DNA of 64,000 bases from Polytrichum commune (Eukaryota; Streptophyta; Polytrichopsida; Polytrichales; Polytrichaceae): NCBI GenBank assembly GCA_950295325.1, contig OX485805.1:37621501-37685500 (forward strand), written 5' to 3'. Positions 25,774-37,200 of this stretch are shown here, in pieces (within the stretch, counting starts at the first letter, position 1; the number at the start of each line of letters is the position of its first letter). Under the pieces are notes generated by a model. That model ran no database searches. It was not told the origin of the DNA and saw only the letters and a list, made by a program, of their open reading frames with translations. The translations under genes were made by a program, and so were the position numbers.

Positions 25774-25801
25774 TGCTTACGAGCTATAGAAAGTCACTTA
25801 C

Positions 25802-27133
25802 TATAGCAGCATAGACAGGTTTTGAGCCTCCGAAGACGTTGAAGATGCAGTCCCCTCTCCTCGTCAGCGTCCTCATCATTCTCATGTAAAATTCCATCCG
25901 CAGCTCATCTAAAGGATAGTTCGCGTATTTAGCCTCGTCGTAGAGGCACTTGTTGGCACCCAACCCTTCTGGAACTAGGAAGAGTTTGTCCATCCGGGAT
26001 ATAGGGTGGTTCGGCACCTTCAACAACTCCGCTTTGTACACGAAGTACAAACACAAGACGTTGACGAACTTGGTCTTCTTGTCCCTCAACGTCGTGTAAG
26101 CCCCCTCCGCCGGTGCGGCGATGTAGTGAGACTTGGAGACTGCATACTCCGCCTGCAGTTTCCGGACAAGCTCGTACACCTGCTCCGCCCTCCTATCCTC
26201 GACTATCCAAAGCCAGATATCTACCTCCCTGAACTTAGGGCTTGCATAATCGACGAACTTAGATAGGAAGGGGTCATAGAAGAGGGTGCTCATTGTGCCC
26301 TCAAATGAGCTTCCAGGAATATTCCTGAAATCAATCATCCCAAAAGGAAAGCGGTCCCTTGCTTTCGTCCTTATCGCCATTCTGGCGTCCTGACCTGGCT
26401 AGCCCTGAATTTTCAAAGGCTCGAAGGTGACAAGGTTGAAGTAAGCGTCCCCTTCAAACTTGACAATCTTCTTCTCCTTGATGAAGTTCGAGAACGCACG
26501 CGCTGTGTGATCCGGAAGCGCCCGGTTCTTCCCACCCTTCACCATCTTGGCCCGCAAGAAGTCGTCCCCCGCTTCCCTTATTAGAGCCGCCATGGAGGCA
26601 CTGGTGAACTTATATTCATCTTTGAATGCTCTCCAGTTAGCCTCATGAACCTCGCCGTCCACGACAATATTCCTCTCTGGCACCAATTTATGCAGCTCCT
26701 GCACGATAGTCGTCTTCTTTTTCCTGTTCTCCGTCCATTCCTTCATGGTGTAGCATGAAGGAACGAAGGATTTGGGCTTTTGGAAGACAATCTTCGGGTG
26801 CACCCAACACCTCTTCGCCGTGGGTGCCACGTGCAGGATGTGCGATGCCGCCTTCTCCACCTCCGTCTCTGACAGACCTTGAAGAGTTCTAAAGAACTCT
26901 CTCACGAGAGGCTTCATCTGCTTGAAGCGCGAGGCCAGGCTAAAGAAAGCGCCAGTGTCGGGGTCGATCAAATCCCCCGTCTCGTGCTTTTCAAACACGG
27001 TTTTCCACTTCCTCCAAACTGAGTCCGATGCTGTAATCAAGTAAATCTCCTCCTTGAGGTCGCTGTATTTCTTTTGCTTGTGGCTCGAATTATCAATGGA
27101 GGAGAATTTGTTGATCATTTGGTATTTGAAATC
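25802..27133 (-). pseudogene. Exon 2: methyltransferase-like region with in-frame TAG
   Basis: The exon runs from the acceptor CACGTGCAG (exon base 27133, DFKYQMINKF) to the donor ATA|GTAAGTG at 25801, in phase with both neighbours. A TAG at 26399-26401 (between EPLKIQG and PGQDARMAIR) interrupts one otherwise continuous frame of 444 codons. The C-terminal part reads VDIWLWIVEDRR, then FVNVLCLYFVY, then RRGDCIFNVFGGSKPVYAAI, and continues MSGLNIYSYIED in exon 3. The order (aromatic strand region first, GD-x4-FxGG near the end followed by an AA-helix and GR-like strand) resembles beta-class N4/N6 DNA methyltransferases. The usual FxGxG is FGGSK, and a clear DPPY or SPPY is missing (SPKF or YDPF are the nearest). 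It may therefore be inactive or only distantly related. Confidence 0.5.
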
Positions 27134-27223
27134 CTGCACGTGAACAAAACAGAACATTTGAATGCGTGTTAGATATGTACATGTGATTTCCAAACCATAT
27201 CATGACCAACATCTACAACAAGA

Positions 27224-27341
27224 GTTTGGGTCGATCGACCCAAACTAAAAAAAAACACAAGACTGCAACAGTTGTTTGGGTCGATCGACCCAAACTAAAT
27301 AAACAAGGCTACACCAGGAGTTTGGGTCGGTCGACCCAAAC
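27224..27341. repeat. Three palindromes inside intron 1
   Basis: Copies at 27224-27245 and 27274-27295 (perfect, centre CGATCG) and 27320-27341 (centre CGGTCG). They lie in the 217-bp intron 27134-27350 between the ParB-like exon and exon 2; the last ends 9 bp from the donor. Confidence 0.9.
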
Positions 27342-27350
27342 AATACTCAC

Positions 27351-28676
27351 CTCCCACTTGGGATTCTTGTCCTTTGCATTCTCCCTCTCCTTGGGAGGCC
27401 TACCATAGAACTCCCACACCTCCCGCGAGGCCATGATATTCCTTATCCAGGAAGCTTGGTAAGCCCTCTTCTTGTTTCCCATATTGAAGTACCAGGAGAT
27501 GTCGCTGAGCTTGGTCTCGTCGTCAGACCACACCACCAGTGCCTTCCAAACCTTCAGCTTTTCCTTCTGATTGTTGGGATCATCCCACTCATTCATGAGT
27601 TGGATTTTCTTGGATGCCTCCACGCTGTGTTGGCCGTCTATCAGCCAAAAATCGCCCTTCTGAATTGTTGGCCACATTTCAGGTGTAGGCATTTTCTTGA
27701 GACCCTGTGGCATCACTACAATCGTTTGCCTGTTGTCTTTAAACTGCTCGCAAACGATCTGCGCGATTATCCAGTCAACGTAGGCGTCCTCCTTTGCCCG
27801 GACACACTTCTCCGGTGGCGCTAGATGGCACTGGCTGATGTTCACGTCGAACTTGAAATCCCTGCCCATGAAAAAACAGTGGGAGCATTTCGTCGTGAAA
27901 TTGTTCACAATTTTCTGCAGCTCCCCTGCATCCACCTCTTCGCCGGGCTTCGGCATGCGCAACTCCGGTGAGACTGGCTCGTCAGTCATCACAGATGACT
28001 CTCTCGTCCTCTTGGATGGAGTTGTTTGACGGCTCCCAGAAGGTGTAGGGGTCTCACTATTCGTAGGTGTTTGGGAGGGAGTGGTCCTACGCGAGTCAGC
28101 CGGTACTGGTAGCGGCATCCTCACCGATTGAGGTCTTGACGACCCTGCTCCTTCCTCTGTGGGAGCTTTCCGCCTCACAGGTTGCTGTGATTTGGTTTTG
28201 CTTTGCAGGCCCCTGTTCAGCACGGTTATTGCATGTTTTAGTTTTGTGAACCGGCTTGAGACCTTGGTATTCGATGTACTCCCATCGATAAATATTGTCT
28301 CCGGCTTGATAACTTCCGGTTCGACACAGGACTCTCTTGCATAGAGTGCGTCGAAAGGCTCGGAGAACTGGTGTATGAACATATGCGCGTTCTGCACAGC
28401 CGAGTTCTCGAGGATGACGTCGGTATAGTCTCCAAGAGACTGTACCGATGCGACCTCCCATCCCGCAAGAGTCGCCCAGGTGTGTTTCTCCACGGTTCCC
28501 ACCTTGACAACAAAAATCATTTTGTATGTTGAGGCTTTGACTACTTGAATAGACCAAGCGAGGACAAGCCCGTCCTTAGGGGAATAGGAGTCATCCTGCG
28601 GGGTTTCGTGCTCCTGCCACAACATGTCCGGCGCAGGCATGAACCACCTTTCGCCGGGTCTTTTCTTTGGAGCCAT
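27351..28676 (-). CDS. Exon 1: ParB-like (DGQHS) domain of transposon minus-strand gene
   Basis: The exon has 442 codons from ATG 28676 (MAPKKRPGERW) to the donor GAG|GTGAGT at 27350. The ATG lies directly after TTTCTTACAG, a good acceptor, so a 5' untranslated intron is likely. Residues 1-130 are a compact domain of unknown type. Residues 160-245 are Ser/Thr/Pro-rich linker. Residues 298-360 read VDWIIAQIVCEQF, then TIVVMPQG, then GDFWLIDGQHSVEASKKIQ. This matches the pattern of ParB/sulfiredoxin-fold domains (hydrophobic helix, Pxx-V strand, then [ILV]-x-D/E-G-x-H/R-R/S-x2-A). A segment KVWKALVVW...ISWYFNMGN follows, as after ParB motifs. In bacteria and phages ParB domains are often fused to N4/N6 methyltransferases, which fits the next exon. 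The domain call is by eye. Confidence 0.6.
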
Positions 28677-28702
28677 CTGTAAGAAAATAATGTGCAAGGT
28701 TA

Positions 28703-29087
28703 GTTTCGGTCGTTCGACCCAAACATCTATGACATGAATAGGTTTAGGTGGATTGTGTATTTTTATATTTCAGCATCATTTGTAATGATAATAAGAATGT
28801 TGTGATTATTGGGTGGATTTGCATTTTATATTGTTTGTGACATGCAGGATTCCTTGATACTTTTCCTTGATACATTCCTTGATTATTATTTTGGGTTGAT
28901 GTGAATTTTATATTGATGCAAAATATCATGGATTTCTTTATGAGTTTATAATTAGAAGACTTTGTTTGGGTCGCTCGGCCCAAACATGATGCTTTGTTTT
29001 GTGTTTGGGTCGAGCGACCCAAACAAAGGGCTGTGTTTGGGTCGGTCGACCCAAACAAAAGGCTGTGTTTGGGTCGTCTCCCCAAAC
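28703..29087. repeat. Five palindromes upstream of the minus-strand gene
   Basis: Copies start at 28703 (GTTTCGGTCG-TT-CGACCCAAAC), 28964, 29003, 29035 and 29067, the last one damaged. They sit between the start exon and its likely 5' untranslated exon. The centres vary most (TT, CTCGG, AG, GT), while the GTTTGGGTCG arm is well kept. Confidence 0.85.
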
Positions 29088-29289
29088 AGTATTATTTTAA
29101 TATATTTTTTAAACTTGGCATGTAGCATATACAATGCTTATGCATTGTGTATGCTACAACACCGTGAATCTACAAACACATATTGGTTAAAATAAAATAC
29201 AATACCTTTCAAAGATGTTGTGCAAACAATTTGGAGTAGAGCAGGTTGTTCTTCCAATAATTCTCAATATCAAACAAACTGTGAGAAAG

Positions 29290-29610
29290 TTCAATGAGAA
29301 ACTTTCAAACAACTATCAACTCTCTCAAACAGCTCTTGGATCTCTCAACCAACTCCTGAATCTCACACAGAACTACTGAATCTCTCAAAAGACTTCGAAA
29401 TGTCTAAACTAACTCCTGAATCTCACACACAACTACTGAATCTCTCAAAAGACTTCGAAATGTCTAAACCAATTCCTGAATCTCACACACAACTACTAAA
29501 CCTCTCAAAAGACTTCGAAATGTCTAAACCCACTCCTGAATCCCTCACAAAACTACTGAATCTCTCAAACGACTTCGAAAACTCTCAAACAACTCTTGAT
29601 ACTCTTAAAG
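29290..29610. repeat. 60-bp tandem repeat, about four units
   Basis: Units of 60 bp begin near 29341, 29401, 29461 and 29521, with shorter relatives before 29341. Each contains GACTTCGAAATGTCTAAAC and CTACTGAATCTCTCAAAA. One plus-strand frame (29400-29714) stays open and would encode 20-residue repeats of the form MSKPTPESHTQLLNLSKDFE. The open frame may be a by-product of a 60-bp period divisible by three; I cannot tell whether it is translated. Confidence 0.75.
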
Positions 29611-29859
29611 AACTCTTGAATTTCACAAGCACTCCTAAAACTTCCAGTACAAACACCTGGACCTCCCAAACAGAAGCTTTATCTCCTACACAATGTTCTA
29701 CTAACTTCCCTTAGCACTTTCCAACACTCTTCAACAGTCTTGGACTAATTTCCTTCACACTCACGCTCGAAAACCCTCCTCCGTATGTTTCTGTTTCTTT
29801 CAAAATAAACCCTAACTTCCAAGATTGCACTGCGGCTATTCTATTGTAGAGCAAGAGGA

Positions 29860-30065
29860 AGGAGGGAAATAGAAGAATTAGAAGAAAGCAAAACGCGGGT
29901 GAATGTGAAGAAAACCCACACCAAGCCTGAATCGCCGTGGCGCTTTGCGAAAGCGGCGCTTCAGGAGAGGCGGCGCTTCCAAGCAAAGCGCGGAGCGTAA
30001 GCTTGGCGCGGAGAGAGAGAGAGAGAGAGAAAGAATGAAAAAATGTGACGGTTGGGGTTTTGTTT
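29860..30065 (-). promoter_or_regulatory. Possible promoter and 5' leader of the minus-strand gene
   Basis: A GC-rich island in AT-rich surroundings. On the minus strand it has a CT microsatellite (30012-30032) followed by CGCGCCAAGC- and GAAGCGCCGC-type sequence and pyrimidine-rich stretches ending near 29850. CT-rich leaders are common in plants. It lies about 1.2 kb upstream of ATG 28676, which is preceded by a splice acceptor, so a long 5' untranslated intron would connect them. This is inference without a clear TATA box. Confidence 0.3.
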
Positions 30066-30383
30066 GCCTCGGGAATTGGCCCCCAACCACATGAATAGGG
30101 TGCCCACAGGTTTAGGGCACCCACGGAAACAGGGTTACAGGGAACCCTAAAACCTAAAGCTTGACTCTAAACCCTTAGCGGGCCTACCTCTTTAAGAGTA
30201 CATAGGCTATTTGCCTCATAGCATAGGTTGCATTCTACAATATCAACTTTTTGTAAGTTGAAAACCTTTTGAGTTTGTAAGTTCCTCGCCAATTGCCTTC
30301 AAAACTAATTTTTAGTAGGTTAAAATCCTTCATATCTTTTAATGTTGTAGGTTTTAAAATCAAAATTTGAGTACTAAGTGGGA

Positions 30384-30438
30384 TCCTTGGCAGGAATTGA
30401 ACCTGGCTAAGCCTTTCACCACGTTTGAAGGCCAAGGA
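30384..30438 (-). repeat. tRNA-like or SINE-derived fragment
   Basis: On the minus strand GGTTCAATTCC (30393-30403) matches the RNA polymerase III B box and T-loop. The segment is enclosed by TCCTTGG and CCAAGGA, a 7-bp acceptor-like stem. It is only 55 bp long, too short for a tRNA, so a tRNA-derived repeat fragment is more likely. Confidence 0.3.
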
Positions 30439-30781
30439 TTAACCAAGTCTTTTTTAAAGAGTTGATTATAAGTTATGAAAGGTTGCTAAAATTCAAATGA
30501 GTTCAAGGGTGAAAGTTCTCACCATGTTCTCATTCAACCTCTACTCTTCCTGCAAGATATAGCCTAAAGATATGTACTTAGGCCAACTAATTTCCCAATT
30601 TGAAGAAGGATGAATGGCTAAAATCCTCTCTTTTAAAAAAAATTTAGGCAAAATTTCCTAAATGTTTTTTATCACATAGGTTGATATCCTATGTTTTTAA
30701 ATTGTCCATAGGCTCTTTGTCCTACACTTTCAAAATTTTATAGGCTAAGTCACTAATTTTGTAGGCTGCATTTGTTTTAAT

Positions 30782-31035
30782 CGGTATATTCATTAATTTG
30801 GGATTTTTTCGGCATTTTGAGAAAGTTACAAATATAAGAACATGGATAAAATCGCACGTACATTGGAGAATGTTGTAAGATGCAAATACTTTGAAGCGGG
30901 TGTTCATATCAAGAACGCAATTAAGATCTCATATGAAGATGGTTTAGGTAGGACGACCCAAACATTACACTATGTTGTTGTGGTTCATATATTAATTTGA
31001 GAGAAGAGAAAATCTCAAATTAGCAAATTTTAGGG
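30782..31035. mobile_element. ~250-bp decayed MITE related to the large transposon
   Basis: Its first ~190 bp resemble the left end of the large element at 21290-21475. Shared blocks include TATATTC, GGCATTTTGAGA, GTTGTAAGATGCAAA and CTTTGAAGCGGGTGTT, then GGTTTAGGTAGGACGACCC. Its last ~60 bp resemble the right end at 37834-37893 (TTCATATATTAATTTGAGA, then GAGAAAATCTCAAATTAGC). Left end followed at once by right end is the layout of an internally deleted derivative. It has no clear target duplication and is well diverged. Confidence 0.65.
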
Positions 31036-31504
31036 TTTAGGTTCTTTTGGACCCTGCTCTAAACCCTTATTAGTTTTTTCAAAAGAACTATGGAGTACCC
31101 TAAGGTGCTACATAAAATGTGTTATTCTACAAAACTAACCATTTATATAGCCAGCGCATTCTTACAACAAAACTTTATGCTAAACTAATACTTATCCCCT
31201 ACTTACATGACACCATACCCTAAATTTTCCAAAATCATTGAAGGCATTGGTTTCTCTTTTGTTTGAGCATGTTAGAAAAACCATATAATTGCGTTATATT
31301 TAACGATGTAACCATTCACATTTAGTCTTTACCAATGATGCCAACAATTCACACGATATTGAATGAAAAAATAGAGATTACACACACCCCCCAACATGTG
31401 GAACAATTTAGAATAATTGAGTGTGGAGCCTAATAAATGAATACCTTCCCCAACTGCATTTTGCAAGGGTTTTGAAATGCACGATCCTTATTTGAAAATG
31501 CGAA

Positions 31505-32400
31505 CATGCTCAAGTTTTAAGTACATCCCTTAGATCGTGACTTTAATGAATCACATAGTCGCCAATAAATCATGGTTCATGATATATTTAATATATAGAT
31601 TGTGATATAAGAGTAAATGGGATAAGCACAACATCAAATGAAGCCATTCAAGCAATCATGTTGTTATTCCTTGTTCCTTCCATGTATATTAGATGATGGC
31701 GCAAGATAAAATAGATGTTGTTTGTATATGGGGGCATCAGTGAACCACAACTACATTTGGTGTTTAGAATTTAGGGTTTAGGGTTTAGGAGATAGGAGAT
31801 AGGGTTATAACATATTAATCTATCCAATGTCAATGTATAACATTGTCTTACTCGTGAGAAGAGTCTTATAGGAAGGTTATAGTGAAGACGATGTTGATTA
31901 TGTTAATTTGTTATTTGAGACGTTTAAACGCGATATATTGATTGGTCGTGTGTTTATTCAAATAACATGAAATATTGTGGATGTTAATAGGGGCTATGGG
32001 TCCAACTTTGGATGTTTCGCTCACTTTAGGGAATCACATATTAGTCGCTAATAAACCATCGTTCATGATGTATTTAATATATGGAATGTCATGTAAAAGT
32101 AAATCGGAGAAGCACAACATCATGTTGTTATTCATTGTTCTCTCCACGTGTATTAGATAATGGAGGAAGATATAACAGATATTGTTTGCATAATATTATG
32201 AAGAAGAGTCTAATCGGAAGGTCATAGTAAATACAATCTTGATCATGTTAATATGTTATATGGGACGTTTAAACATGATATCCTAATTGGTTTTGTATTT
32301 AGTCAATGCGTATTTCATGTTGTGGATGTTATAAGGGTTTAGGGTCCAATCTTGGATGTTTTGCTCTCACACATTAGTAAACTTGAAGTGAACTTGAGGA
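31505..32400. repeat. Two diverged direct repeats of about 350-500 bp
   Basis: The first unit contains GCCAATAAATCATGGTTCAT, TTGTTATTCCTTGTTCC and GAGACGTTTAAACGCGATAT. The second (from about 32021) contains CGCTAATAAACCATCGTTCA, TTGTTATTCATTGTTC and GGGACGTTTAAACATGATAT in the same order. No coding frame is kept. Short GGGTTTAGGGTTTAG runs occur at 31758 and 32522. Confidence 0.7.
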
Positions 32401-33279
32401 TGGATTCAAGTAACATTAAAAGATTGAACTAGAAAGGGACATTGGTAGTTAGTATCCCCTTAACAACGTCCACATACGTTCGTCATTGCCACTCTTGCAT
32501 GCGAGATAATAGAGCAAGGTTCTAGGGTTTAGGGTTTAGGGGGGACAAATAAATAATTCTATTCATCATGACAATGGCCTCAAGCCTTGGAAACTCTCTC
32601 ATAATTGCAGCCTCCAAATGGCCCAAACCCCACCTAAATAGGTTTACACTTGAAAGCATTGAATGGAGTTGTGTTTGGGTCTACATATTGGTTAAAATAT
32701 ACCTTGATGATACTTGAAAAAATTAATGTGGCCGCCACCCTTCCTCCCAATGGCGTATGTCATATCCACACAAAACAAAACAAATAGATTAAATAACATA
32801 GACTAAGTCATATGACGGCTGGGGTATCATAGGGGCATTGATAGATGCGCATTTTTCTATTATAAACAGAAAACGGGGAATTCTGTCAGGAGGTTTGAAA
32901 TAACCTCTGCAAGAGAAGAAGGCGGGGAAGGCATCCAATGACTAAGTCTGGGAAGCGGAGGTGGATAGTATAAAGGGGCGCACCCCCCAAAAGTCGGTCC
33001 TTTTTTTCTCTTCTCCCGCTATCGAATTCGTAGAGAGAACTCTTAGTAGGAGCTGTACTTCAAGGTTCGTGCATGCTGCCGTTCATGAGCACTTATCCAT
33101 AGCATGCAAGTTCATGAGCACCTATCCACACCATGCAACCCCACCGTGAACTTTGCAATGAGCTCAAATTCAACACACCACGCAATATCCGCCGCATTAT
33201 ACGCCGGATTTTGTGGTGTACTTGGGCGAACCTTCACCTTTACACTAGTGTTGGCGGGTTTTGAGTCTGACCCTATGAG

Positions 33280-34096
33280 GTTTGGGTCGACCGACCCAAA
33301 CCTGTCCACTAGTGTGTTAGGGTTTATGTCTGACCCTTAACATGTTTGGGTCGGTCGACCCAAACCCCAACCCCAGTGTGTTAGGGTTTTTGTCTGACCC
33401 TTATCAAGTTTGGGTCGACCGACCCAAACCTGTCCACTAGTGTGTTAGGGTTTATGTCTGACCCTTGTGAGGTTTGGGTCGGTCGACCCAAACCCCTACC
33501 CCAGTGTCTTAGGGTTTTTTTCCTGACCCTTATCAGGTTTGGGTCGACCGACCCAAACCACTACATGGTGTGGGTGGATGTACTCTTGTGAGGTTTGGGT
33601 CGGTCGATCCAAACCCCTACCCCCAGTGTGTTAGGGTTTTTTCCTGACCCTTATCAGGTTTGGGTCGACCGACCCAAACCCCTACGTGGTGTGGGTGGAT
33701 GTACCCTTGTGAGGTTTGGGTCGGTCGACCCAAACCCCTACTCCAGTGTGTTAGGGTTTTTTTTTGACCCTTGTCAGGTTTGGGTCGACCGACCCAAACC
33801 CCTACCTGGTGTGGGTGGATGTACCCTTGTGAGGTTTGGGTCGGTCGACCCAAATCCCTACCCCAGTGTGCTAGGGTTTTTTTTCTGACCCTTATCAGGT
33901 TTGGGTCGACCGATCCAAATCACTACCTGGTGTGGGTGGATGTACCCTTGTGAGGTTTGGGTCGACCGACCCAAATCACTACCTGGTGTGGGTGGATGTA
34001 CCCTTGTGAGGTTTGGGTCGGTCGACCCAAACCCCTATCCCAGTGTGTTAGGGGTTCAGTCCGACCCTTATGAGGTTTGGGCCGGTCGACCCAAAC
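33280..34096. repeat. Array of 14 palindromes in alternating orientation
   Basis: Copies start at 33280, 33344, 33408, 33472, 33537, 33593, 33658, 33714, 33778, 33834, 33899, 33955, 34011 and 34075. The asymmetric centre (GACC versus GGTC) mostly alternates, giving a composite unit of about 121 bp (33537, 33658, 33778, 33899). Between them lie CCAGTGTGTTAGGGTTTT and GGTGTGGGTGGATGTACCC blocks. The array ends about 200 bp before the ATG of the transposase candidate, where a promoter would be expected. Confidence 0.9.
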
Positions 34097-34295
34097 CTGC
34101 ACCAAAATAATTCCTGGAACTTGTTTTGGACTTGCACACAGTGTTGGGAGTTCACATTGTAGTTGTGTTGGAAATGTCTTCATCCTCGGTGTCCCCATTG
34201 ATCATGGTGTCTTGCATTTTCCGATATTTGATTCTTTTGGACCCTTACATTCTTTCCATGTGTGTTGAGGTTTCATGTGCATGTGTGTAGGCGCA

Positions 34296-37200
34296 ATGGA
34301 GGGAGTTGGTGGAAGAGGGGATTCCTTCTCTGACGACATGGGCAACACCCAATCTCCGTCTGGGGATGAGCTAGACATTGTTGGGGAGGATAGTTTTGAT
34401 GACAGTGCAGATGAAGGTGACTTGGGGAGTCCTTCGCCATCTGCCCCTTCTTGCCCCACTGTGGAATGTGCTAGGCTTTCACGAGCTTCATGGGTGAATT
34501 TGGATATAGTACTTGTTAATGACAGTGGAGTTGCTGTGGCGGAGGGTATTTGTCGTAACACACATCCACAAGATTGCATTGATGAAAACCCCCTTGGCAC
34601 CGAGGACGTTGGAGTTGTTATATTGGAATCACTCGTACATTCCGAAGTTAATCCAACTCATAGGTTCTCGTTGCGAAGGTGGCCGTTGAGGAATGTGACA
34701 ATTGATGGGGTTAATTTGCATGAGCATGAGCGACGACACATCCAAATCCAAGAGGAGCTCCAAGCAAACATTCGGCCACGCAAAGGCCTACGGAAGTACG
34801 ATACATTGGCACGTCCTATTCCGTCTGCAAATGAGTGTAAACGTCAAAGGTTGCTTTGTGAGGAGTCCATTGGAGAAGTTGCCACAAAGGATTGTTGTGT
34901 ACATCGTTGTTGCCAATTGTTCCCAAGGGATAAATTGAAGGCCATCCGCGAGGAAATGTGGCTTGGAGATTTCCGTCTAAGATCCACCAAAAAGCTTGAT
35001 GTCCATAGGGCGATACATGTGAACGGAGCGGGTCGCAAGGTCATCACCCTTCAGAGCATAGACGTGTGTTGTACGGCATGGTACATCATTCACGGTGTGT
35101 CGAAAGCGGAATTTTATAGACAAGCCGCGTATGCCAAGGAAGGCCGCCGGTCCCATCACCATGGGAATACGGGCTTAAAGAAACCAAGGGAAGCAACGAG
35201 ACAAGCAACCGCCACTCTGGCAACCATCATTGTCCCCCTTGCCGATGCAATGCCACACAAAACACGCACACTCGCAACCGGTGAAAAGGTTGTGGAGAAG
35301 GTTCTTCCTACAGGCACGAAATGGAAAGACATATTGTTGGACGTAAACGCAGTTGGCGAGAAGGCTGGGTTGGACCCTATTTCGTTGTCGAAACTGAGTG
35401 CAATAAAAAAATCTCACTTTAGCGAATACATCACAAAAAGACGAGGCGACAAATTTGCGCGTTGTTCTAAATGCGAGAAGTTGAAACGCCTTCGAGATGC
35501 ACACACGATGGGGACAGAGTCCTATGCCGCACATCAAATGAACTATATCAAGCATGTGAACATGCAAGAGGCACACCGTAATGATTACTACACAAATAAA
35601 ACTTTGTCCATCTCTAGGCCTTTGGAGGTCCTTACAATCATCCATGACAAAATGGACCATGCCAAAACAGCCTCACCATGTTTTGCAAATCGAATCAAAG
35701 CCACGGACGGCCTTTTTAAGCTTCCTGTATCGGTTACAGGTGATTTCGATAACAATTGCATTGCATTACCTAAACACAAATTTGTGCTTTAGGTTTGTAC
35801 TTGGGACCATAGATGTACAGCAGGTGAATTTTTTGGTGTCATAGTTGAATATTAAACCATTGCGTTGGCTTTGCAGGGATGATTGCACATGGACATGGTG
35901 ATGTCAAGTATGCTCATTATGCTCTTGATTTGTATCCGGCGGATTCAAACCACACGATAGGGTCATTTGCAAAGCTTTTACGTGATTTGGAGAAACCGCC
36001 GTCCTATTCATCAAGATTGTTATTTGAAAACTCGGGATCAACACCTCTATATGAAGCGGTCTTGGATGGAAGAGATGTATGCGTGCACTCCTTGCCGGAG
36101 CCACCAAGTGAAGATGTGATTGCCAAGAATTTGCCCCCAACTCTGCGTGTCCAATTGGACAATTGTGCGAAGGACAATAAAAGTAGATATGTTTTTGCAT
36201 ATTGGTCGTTGTTGGTTGCGAAAGACATTTTCAAGGAGGTTTTTGTGTCCTTTCTATTGGTAGGCCACACGCACGACGATATCGATGCATCTTTTAGGCG
36301 GTGGAGCATGAAGTTGCGCGAGGAGGATTTTCCAACAATCCCATTGTTGATGAAGTCGTACATGGATTTGGAGAACATTCCCGTCATCCCCCATATGATC
36401 GAGGAGGTTCCCGACTTCAAGGCATTTATAGAACCGTATATTCGAAGCGGAGCTCACCGATTGATCGGACATACGAAGGCACAACAATTTCGGTTCTACG
36501 TGCGTGACGATGGTGTCCCCGCCATGCAATACAAGTTGTTGTGCACGTCACAAGACTGGAGCCCGCCGGAGGGTCTCCTTGTATGGCGTGTTGATGGGGA
36601 GGAAAGGACGATGTTGCCTGACGGAGAGCCTAAGCCTTGCAAACCAATACCCATGAAGAATTTGGAGGACATTTGTAAAGGCATATCAGGCTTCATACAA
36701 TATTGGGAGAGTTTGAGGGTAGCGGATGTTGGTGGATCGTGTTGGCTTCGTTACGGAAGTTGGATACAATATTGGACACGTGTTCGTGGCGCTTTGGCAA
36801 ACCTTCATCAAGATACACCCCTTACTTTAAGGCATGGGTTTTGGCCACAAACACGTGTCAATGTACAAGCTTCGGAGGCTAGTCTTTTGGGAAATGGAGA
36901 GGTTCGAGAGGAGTTTGATGTGGACGACCATTACGTTGGGCCTGCTAGTAGTCGTCCGCCACCATCTTTCCGCATTGCAGTGGATTGTCATGAAGGTTAT
37001 ATGCTCATTTTGCGTCCTGGAGATGAGACATATGCAAAGCCAGTGTGGGTGGCAAGAGCTTTGTCCAATCCAAATTTTGTAACTTCCAGCCCTCATTTTC
37101 GACAAATACAAGTAGAGTACTACCGACCGACAACACGGAATGAAGATGTTGTTCGGCATTATACAGGCTGGGATACAAACCAACACTTTCGGTGGAAGGT

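Noticed and set aside
30384-30438. A true tRNA gene
   Set aside because: B box and closing stem are present, but it is 55 bp long with no D arm or anticodon arm.
31758-31795. Interstitial telomere array
   Set aside because: Only two to three TTTAGGG-like units.
33595-34110. Open frames on both strands across the palindrome array
   Set aside because: They arise because the palindrome has no stop in any frame; the repeats explain them.
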